From NCBI GenBank assembly GCA_016458225.1, contig JAEMGR010000003.1:961809-1025808 (forward strand): a stretch of DNA of 64,000 nt. The letters run 5' to 3'. Numbering within the stretch: position 1 is the stretch's first letter; each line of letters begins with the position of its first letter. The notes under the pieces are model-generated. The model was not told the DNA's origin. It was given only the letters and a program-made list of their open reading frames with translations, and did no database searches. Shown here piece by piece: positions 58,791-64,000 of the stretch. Made by a program: the position numbers and the translations under genes. Origin of the DNA: Myxococcaceae bacterium JPH2. GTDB taxonomy: Bacteria; Myxococcota; Myxococcia; Myxococcales; Myxococcaceae.

Positions 58791-61700
58791 GGTGGATGGA
58801 GCTGTTGCGGCGGCACGCGCCGGGCCTGCTGGTATTGCTCGGTGCGCTGTGCATCGGCGGCGCGGTGGCGGGGATGCATCTGCCGGGCGGGCTCTACCCG
58901 GAGGTGACCTTCCCTCGCATCGTCGTCGTCGCGACGGTGCCGGGCGCGAGCGCTCGGACCATGCAGCTCTCGGTGACGCGCCCGGTGGAGGAGGGGCTGT
59001 CCACGGTCATCGGAGTGCGTCGGGTTCGCTCGCGCACCATCCGCGCCGCGAGCGAGGTCTCGCTCTGGTTCGAGCCGCAGGCGGACATGGACCGCTCCCT
59101 GGGGTTGATCAACGCGAGGCTGGCGGAGCTGCGCGGCTCGCTCCCGTCGGACGTGACGCTGACGGCGGAGCGACTCCTGCCGTCGTCCTTCCCCATCCAG
59201 ACGCTCGCGGTGACGGGCACGGCCGAGCCCGCGAGGTTGCGAGACTTCGCGCTGTACACGCTGCGCCCGATGCTCGCCGGCTTGCCGGGAGTGGGGCGCG
59301 TGGAGGTGATGGGCGGCGACGTGCGCGAGCTGCGCATCGAGGTGGATCCACGCAAGCTGGAGCAGGCGGGGCTGGACCTCGCCACGGTGGCCACCGCGGT
59401 AGGCGACGCACTCAAGCTGGAGCCCGCGGGCCGAGTGGACGTGCACTACCAGCAGGAGTTGGTGGTGGTGCGCGGTCCGGTGGATGACCCGGGACGGTTG
59501 GTGGAGCTGGTGGTGGGAGGTTCGGACACCGCTCCGATTCGACTGGGAGACGTGGCCCGAGTGGAGGAGGGGCACGCGGACAGGTTGTCGCGAACGTTCG
59601 CGAACAGTCGGCCCGCGGTGTTGGTGAGCATCGGTCGAAGGCCCCAAGCCGACGCCATCGCGCTGGCGAAGGACATCGAGCGCGAGCTGAATGCGCTGAC
59701 ACCCGCGCTGCCGCCGGGCGTCGAGGTCCGAGTGTCCTACAACCAGGTGGACCTCATCGCGCGCTCGGTGTCGCACGTGCGCGACGAGGTGGCGTTGGGA
59801 GGGCTGCTCACGCTCGCGGTGGTGGGGCTATTCCTGCGCTCATGGCGGCCGATGCTGGCGGCGGCGGTGGCGTTGCCGGCCACGCTGTGGATGACGCTCG
59901 GCGCGCTCTGGATGTCGGGGGGCACGCTGAACCTGATGTCACTGGGTGGGCTCGCGGTGGCCATCGGGTTGGTGGTGGATGACGCGGTCGTGGTGGTGGA
60001 GGCCGTGCATCGTCGGATGAGCGAGGGCATGGAGCGCTGGGCCGCGACCGCCGACGCGCTTCGAGAGGTCGCGTGGCCCGTCACCAACTCCACGCTGACG
60101 ACGGTCGTGGTGTTCGCGCCGCTGGCCTTGCTGTCGGGAGTGGCCGGACAGTTCTTCTCCGCGCTCGCGTTCACGCTGTGCGCGGCGGTGGTGTTCTCGC
60201 TGGGCATCGCGGTCACGCTGACGCCGTTGCTGTGCGGCACCTTGCTGCGTCCCCAGTCGGGACACGCACACGAGGCACCCGGTGCCGGGCTCTACGCCAG
60301 GACCCTGGTGCAAGTGGCCAGGCATCCCGCGAGGACGCTGGCGGTCGTGGCTCTGGTGACCGCGCTGCTGGGCGGACTGGCCTGGGGAGTGGGAACGGGC
60401 TTCCTTCCTGAACTCGACGAGGGGGCCTTCGTGGTGGACTACTTCACGCCCACGGGGACCTCGGTGGACGAGGCGGAGCGATTGGGCCATCAGCTCGAGG
60501 AGGTCCTCGCCAGCCTCCCCGAGGTCGAAGGCACGAGCCGTCGATTGGGCGCGGAGCTGGGGCCGCCCGCGGCCACGGAGTCCTCCCTGGGGGACATCAC
60601 GGTGGCGTTGAAGCCCTCGCGCGATCGCCCCGGCGAACAAGTCATCGAGGAGGCCCGCGAGAAGGTCGAGGCGGCGGTCCCAGGCGTGCGGGTGGAGTTC
60701 GTCGAGTTGCTCCAGGACGTGCTCTCCGACCTGGAGGGGAACCCGGATCCGGTGGAAGTGAAGCTCCAAGGCACGGACCTGGATGCACTCAGAGCCTTCG
60801 CGCCGCAAGTGGCCGAGCGCCTCAAGGACATCCCGGGGCTGGCGGACCTCTACGACGGAGTCGCGGGTTGCACCCCCGAGGTCCACCTGGACGTGGATCT
60901 CCGAGCCGCGGGCCAACTTGGGCTGACGGTGCAGGACCTGGCCACGCAGGTGCGCACGGCGATGTTGGGACAAGTCGCAGGCTCCGTGCCCAAAGAGGGG
61001 CGCTGGATGGAGGCCCGGGTGAGCCTGCGAGATTCGGATCGCCTGGACGCGCAGGTGTTGGAGCACTTGCGAGTGAGGACGCCCGCGGGAGCATCCGTGC
61101 CAGTGCTGCAGGTGGCGCACATGCGGCGCGAGTGCCTGCCCTCCGAGTTGCTGACAGACAATCTCAGGCCACTGGTGGCGGTGACAGGTCGCTTGGAGGG
61201 ACGGGACCTGGGCAGCGTGACGGCGGATGTGCAAGCACGGCTCGCGGGACTGGTTCCGCCACCAGGAATCGATCTGCGCCTGGGAGGGCTGCGCGAGAGT
61301 CAGCACGAGTCCTTCGTGTCCCTGGTGTGGGTGTTGTTGCTGGCCGCCGTGGGCGTGTTCTGGGTGCTGACGGTTCATTTCCGCAGCCTCGTCCTGCCGT
61401 GCCTGATCCTCGGCGCGGTACCGATTGCGCTCGCGGCCGGAGTGGCCTGTCTGCGAGTGACGGGAGTCCCGCTCAACGTCTCCTCGTTGATGGGCTGCAT
61501 CCTGCTGGTGGGCCTGGTGGTGAAGAACGGCATCCTCCTGCTCGACCGAGCGGAGGAGGGTCGCGAAGCCGGAATGGATCCGAGAAGCGCGGTAGTGCTC
61601 GCGGCCCAGGTCAGACTGCGTCCCATCCTCATGACCACGCTGGCCACGCTGCTGGGCTTGTTTCCGCTGGCGCTGGGCCTGGGCGAGGGAGGAGAACTCC

Positions 61701-61828
61701 AGCGCCCCTTGGCGGTCACTGTCCTAGGGGGCCTCGCGCTCTCGACCCTGATGGTCCTGATCGCCTTGCCAGCGGCCTACCTCCTGGTCCGTCGAGCAGG
61801 CCAATCCCCACCGCAAGTCAGCCCCTGA
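58787..61828 (+). CDS. RND-type efflux permease
   Basis: A 1013-residue RND transporter with 12 membrane helices and two large periplasmic loops. The proton-relay motif in TM4 is VVDDAVVVVEAVHRRM, with two adjacent Asp as in AcrB (HAE type) rather than the single Asp of CusA-type metal pumps. Other motifs are PEVTFPRIVVVATVPGASA at the N-terminus and GLVVKNGILLLDRAEEGRE. Substrate is therefore unclear: drug-like or hydrophobic compounds by motif, metals by analogy with the neighbouring regulators. The start is TTG 58787 (overlapping the adaptor stop, GGAGG seven bases before) or ATG 58796. It ends the operon. Confidence 0.92.
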   Translation: MRWMELLRRHAPGLLVLLGALCIGGAVAGMHLPGGLYPEVTFPRIVVVATVPGASARTMQLSVTRPVEEGLSTVIGVRRVRSRTIRAASEVSLWFEPQADMDRSLGLINARLAELRGSLPSDVTLTAERLLPSSFPIQTLAVTGTAEPARLRDFALYTLRPMLAGLPGVGRVEVMGGDVRELRIEVDPRKLEQAGLDLATVATAVGDALKLEPAGRVDVHYQQELVVVRGPVDDPGRLVELVVGGSDTAPIRLGDVARVEEGHADRLSRTFANSRPAVLVSIGRRPQADAIALAKDIERELNALTPALPPGVEVRVSYNQVDLIARSVSHVRDEVALGGLLTLAVVGLFLRSWRPMLAAAVALPATLWMTLGALWMSGGTLNLMSLGGLAVAIGLVVDDAVVVVEAVHRRMSEGMERWAATADALREVAWPVTNSTLTTVVVFAPLALLSGVAGQFFSALAFTLCAAVVFSLGIAVTLTPLLCGTLLRPQSGHAHEAPGAGLYARTLVQVARHPARTLAVVALVTALLGGLAWGVGTGFLPELDEGAFVVDYFTPTGTSVDEAERLGHQLEEVLASLPEVEGTSRRLGAELGPPAATESSLGDITVALKPSRDRPGEQVIEEAREKVEAAVPGVRVEFVELLQDVLSDLEGNPDPVEVKLQGTDLDALRAFAPQVAERLKDIPGLADLYDGVAGCTPEVHLDVDLRAAGQLGLTVQDLATQVRTAMLGQVAGSVPKEGRWMEARVSLRDSDRLDAQVLEHLRVRTPAGASVPVLQVAHMRRECLPSELLTDNLRPLVAVTGRLEGRDLGSVTADVQARLAGLVPPPGIDLRLGGLRESQHESFVSLVWVLLLAAVGVFWVLTVHFRSLVLPCLILGAVPIALAAGVACLRVTGVPLNVSSLMGCILLVGLVVKNGILLLDRAEEGREAGMDPRSAVVLAAQVRLRPILMTTLATLLGLFPLALGLGEGGELQRPLAVTVLGGLALSTLMVLIALPAAYLLVRRAGQSPPQVSP

Positions 61829-61949
61829 TCCATCCAGCTCACCCAACCTGGCCGAGTACGCGGTTCGCCATCTTCGACAGAATGCCGATCCGCGAGACCG
61901 GGTCGGTCCTGAGACCAAAGGCGCACCACTCGAAGCCGAGGAACGCAGG

Positions 61950-63017
61950 TCACGAGGGGAGTCGAACGATGAAGACGCTCGAATGCGTCTCGCGCCGCTC
62001 ATAGCTGAGCGATCCACCATGCGCCGCGACCAGCGCACGGGAGAGCGCGAGCCCCAGGCCAAGTCCCTCGCCAGTACGGGCATCGTCCGCGCGAGCGAAC
62101 CGTTCGAAGAGCCGGGGAAGGAACGCAGGCTCGACACCCGAGCCATCATCCGCGACGGTCACCAGGGCGCCCGCGGGAGTCGAGTGCACCTCGACCCGGA
62201 CCTCGCTCTGGCAGTGGCGGAGTGCATTGGACAGAAGGTTGTCGAGCACCCGTCCCAGCAACACCGCATCGCCCCGAACCTGAATCGCCGCGCCCGTGAC
62301 GCTGAGCCGAGGCGCGCGCTCTCTCTGCACCCGCTCCATTCGACGAGCAGACGCCTCGGCGAGCTGAAGCAGGTCCACCAGAGCGGCTGATGAGACCAGC
62401 GCACCGGCATCCGCGCGAGCCAAGGTCAGCAGGGCATCCACCAACGAAGCGAGCCCAAGACTCTCCGCGTGGATGATCTCAAGCGCCTGTCGATACGCCT
62501 CGGGAGAGCGCTCACGGCGGAGCGCCAGCTCCGTCTCCCCAAGGATGACGGTGAGCGGTGTGCGCAGCTCATGCGCAGCATCCGAGGTGAAGCTGCGGAT
62601 GCGAGCCATCGAGCTGCGAGTCTCCGAGAGCAGCCCGTTGAGCGTGGAAGCCAGCTCGTCCCACTCATCGCCGGTGCCGCGAACGGGCAAAGACAAGTCC
62701 AGCGAGGACGCGCGAGCGGCCCGAGCCCTGCTGCTGGCCTCCCGCAAGGGAGCCAGCGCCCGATCCACGAAGAGTCGCCCCAGGGCCACCGCGCCGACCA
62801 CCGCGAAGGGAGCCGTCAGCAGCACCGTGCCGAAGGCCTCGCGAGCGTCATCGAGGAGTCCTTCCTCCTGTCCAGGAGGGCGAGGATGCCGCTGCTCCCA
62901 CCAGTCGCACACACCCAGAACAACGGTCACGAGCGCGCCGTAGAGAAGCAGCGTGCCCAGCACGGCCCCGGCGAAGAAGCGAGTCAGTCGCGATCGCAGC
63001 GACTGGGGGCGAGTCAT
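61950..63017 (-). CDS. sensor histidine kinase of the efflux locus
   Basis: A 355-residue membrane sensor of the CusS/EnvZ type. Two membrane helices (about 16-36 and 63-84) flank a short periplasmic loop of only about 25 residues. A HAMP-like linker, a HisKA domain with His149 in SDAAHELRTPLTVI and a HATPase_c (LDNLLSNALRHC, VADDGSGVEP, RTGEGLGLGLALSRALV) follow. The ATG at 63017 overlaps the stop of the response-regulator gene (ATGA). The short loop is small for metal binding. It is convergent with the efflux operon, 120 bases apart, and probably controls it. Confidence 0.9.
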   Translation of the reverse strand: MTRPQSLRSRLTRFFAGAVLGTLLLYGALVTVVLGVCDWWEQRHPRPPGQEEGLLDDAREAFGTVLLTAPFAVVGAVALGRLFVDRALAPLREASSRARAARASSLDLSLPVRGTGDEWDELASTLNGLLSETRSSMARIRSFTSDAAHELRTPLTVILGETELALRRERSPEAYRQALEIIHAESLGLASLVDALLTLARADAGALVSSAALVDLLQLAEASARRMERVQRERAPRLSVTGAAIQVRGDAVLLGRVLDNLLSNALRHCQSEVRVEVHSTPAGALVTVADDGSGVEPAFLPRLFERFARADDARTGEGLGLGLALSRALVAAHGGSLSYERRETHSSVFIVRLPS

Positions 63018-63688
63018 TCCTGGCTCCTCAGCACATAGCCCACGCCGCGCACGGTATGGATGAGCTTGTCGGGAAAGGGAGCATCCACCTTCGCGCGCAG
63101 ATAGCGGATGTAGACCTCGACGACGTTGGAGAAGGTCTCGAAGTCATGGTCCCAGACCGCCTGCACAATCCGGGTCCGCGAGACGACCTCCCCCGCATGC
63201 TCGAGGAGAAAGTGCAGGAGCGAATACTCGCGAGCGGTCAGCGCCAACGTCGCTCCAGCCCGAACCACCTTGCGAGTCACTGGGTCGAGCGACAGGTCCC
63301 CATGGCTCAGCACAGGACTCGCGCGGCCGGAGACCCGCCGAAGGATGGCCCGGATGCGAGCGAGCAGCTCTTCGAAAGAGAACGGCTTGACCAGGTAGTC
63401 GTCCGCGCCAGCATTGAGGGCGGCGATGCGGTCCGCGACAGCGTCGCGAGCGGTAAGCATCAGGACCGGGGTGATGTCCTGGCGAGCCCGCAGGGCCTGG
63501 AGAAGGTCGAGGCCGGACAGTCCAGGAATCATCCAGTCGAGCAGCACGAGGTCGAACCGACCGTCGCGCAACAGGTCGCGCGCTTCGTCTCCCGAGGAGC
63601 AGACGCGGACCAGGAAGCCCTCTTCGCTCAGGCCCCGCTCGAGAAAGGCACGGACCCGAACTTCATCTTCCACGACGAGGATGGGCAC
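63014..63688 (-). CDS. OmpR/PhoB-family response regulator
   Basis: A 224-residue regulator. The receiver has E7/D8, phospho-acceptor D51 (LLDWMIPG), T79 and K101, followed by a winged-helix output domain with the usual GDLSLDPVTRKVVRAGATLALTAREYSLLHFLLEHAGEVVSR and the recognition region VVEVYIRYLRAKVD. It is the first gene of the two-gene unit with the sensor kinase and probably activates the efflux operon. The upstream 300 bases should hold its promoter. Confidence 0.93.
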   Translation of the reverse strand: MPILVVEDEVRVRAFLERGLSEEGFLVRVCSSGDEARDLLRDGRFDLVLLDWMIPGLSGLDLLQALRARQDITPVLMLTARDAVADRIAALNAGADDYLVKPFSFEELLARIRAILRRVSGRASPVLSHGDLSLDPVTRKVVRAGATLALTAREYSLLHFLLEHAGEVVSRTRIVQAVWDHDFETFSNVVEVYIRYLRAKVDAPFPDKLIHTVRGVGYVLRSQE

Positions 63689-64000
63689 GGACGCGTTCTA
63701 CGCTGAACCGTCTGCCCGCGCCGCTCACCAGGGCCAGGTCACAGAGCGCTCGTCCCCTCGAACGCCGGTGCCAGTGAACCCGGGAACGAAGAACCTGGGA
63801 CGGAGGCGCGAAGAGTCGTTGACACCGTACGCGGCACGGCGTTACAAGCCGCGCCCCTCGCCAAGAGGGCCCCGACGCTGGTTGGGGCAGAAGGATTTGG
63901 TGGAGGGGAAAAAGGAAATACGGCAGTCAACGGAGCGAGTTGACAGCGGAAGGCGCGGAGGAATAGAACGCGCGCCCCACCTCGGAAGTGAGCCCTGGAA
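63689..64000. other. 312-base end of window, upstream of the response regulator
   Basis: No gene is seen. It includes the promoter region of the regulator/sensor pair. A short inverted repeat, GCCCC/GGGGC (about 63867-63886), is present but has no convincing stem-loop context. The far end has a run of A/G (63905-63920). Any gene to the right would begin outside the window. Confidence 0.4.

Noticed and set aside
61829..61949. Terminator between the efflux permease and sensor kinase genes
   Set aside because: Only a 5-bp stem (GACCG/CGGTC) is visible; too weak to report as a terminator.
1..64000. CRISPR arrays, prophage or transposon ends
   Set aside because: I saw no regular spaced repeats, integrase, transposase or terminal inverted repeats anywhere in the window.

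Overview
The window is high-GC, gene-dense DNA that reads as a chromosomal segment of a myxobacterium (Myxococcaceae or a close relative in the Cystobacterineae). The main evidence is an exopolysaccharide locus in the Myxococcus xanthus order epsZ-wzx-epsY-epsX-epsW-epsV, a member of the myxobacterial paralogous family TIGR02265, eukaryote-like Ser/Thr kinases, several GAF-type sensor kinases and many TSP3/OmpA and lipoprotein genes. I saw no rRNA, tRNA, CRISPR array, insertion sequence or prophage, so this looks like stable core and accessory chromosome rather than an island.

Layout. 1-6212 (minus) is the eps operon: initiating glycosylphosphotransferase, flippase, outer-membrane export protein, outer-membrane barrel, a 58-residue membrane peptide, a stand-alone receiver and the start of the Wzc-type co-polymerase. 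6536-10037 holds molybdenum-cofactor genes (moeA-mobB-fdhD on minus, mobA divergent). 10091-24858 is mixed metabolism and envelope: a deoxyhypusine-synthase-like enzyme, a TIGR02265 protein, a PQQ-type sugar dehydrogenase, a barrel protein, two alpha/beta hydrolases, lipoproteins, an AAA ATPase, proline dehydrogenase, an acyltransferase, an AT-hook/zinc protein, tryptophan 2,3-dioxygenase and an RMD1/YagE protein.

24956-31904 is a signalling block on plus: triple-GAF histidine kinase, TSP3-OmpA lipoprotein, a fusion of MshEN, receiver and class III cyclase domains, a GspG-like protein without a pilin processing site, and a triple Usp protein. 31981-35483 holds a DUF937-OmpA fusion, a degenerate sigma-54-activator-like protein and two small unknown proteins.

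35614-40948 is a cytochrome c oxidase locus (divergent SCO; then a small CxxC membrane protein, subunits II, I and III, and a di-heme cytochrome c lipoprotein, joined by 4-base stop/start overlaps). 44174-46316 is a compact, possibly undescribed redox operon: a four-helix protein with histidines placed as in b561, a YceI protein and a Tat-exported protein with two complete Rieske sites. 46326-51702 has a CBS-domain protein, two overlapping ArsA/GET3-type ATPases, and two paralogous small proteins flanking an unrecognised gene. 52096-56165 has a probable pseudokinase, a canonical Ser/Thr kinase and two paralogous XRE regulators with an operator-like inverted repeat. 56314-63688 is a TolC/MFP/RND efflux operon convergent with its likely two-component regulator.

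Functional calls rest on motifs read directly from the translations; no database search was possible. Start codons were chosen from Shine-Dalgarno position, stop/start overlaps and where the recognisable domain begins.
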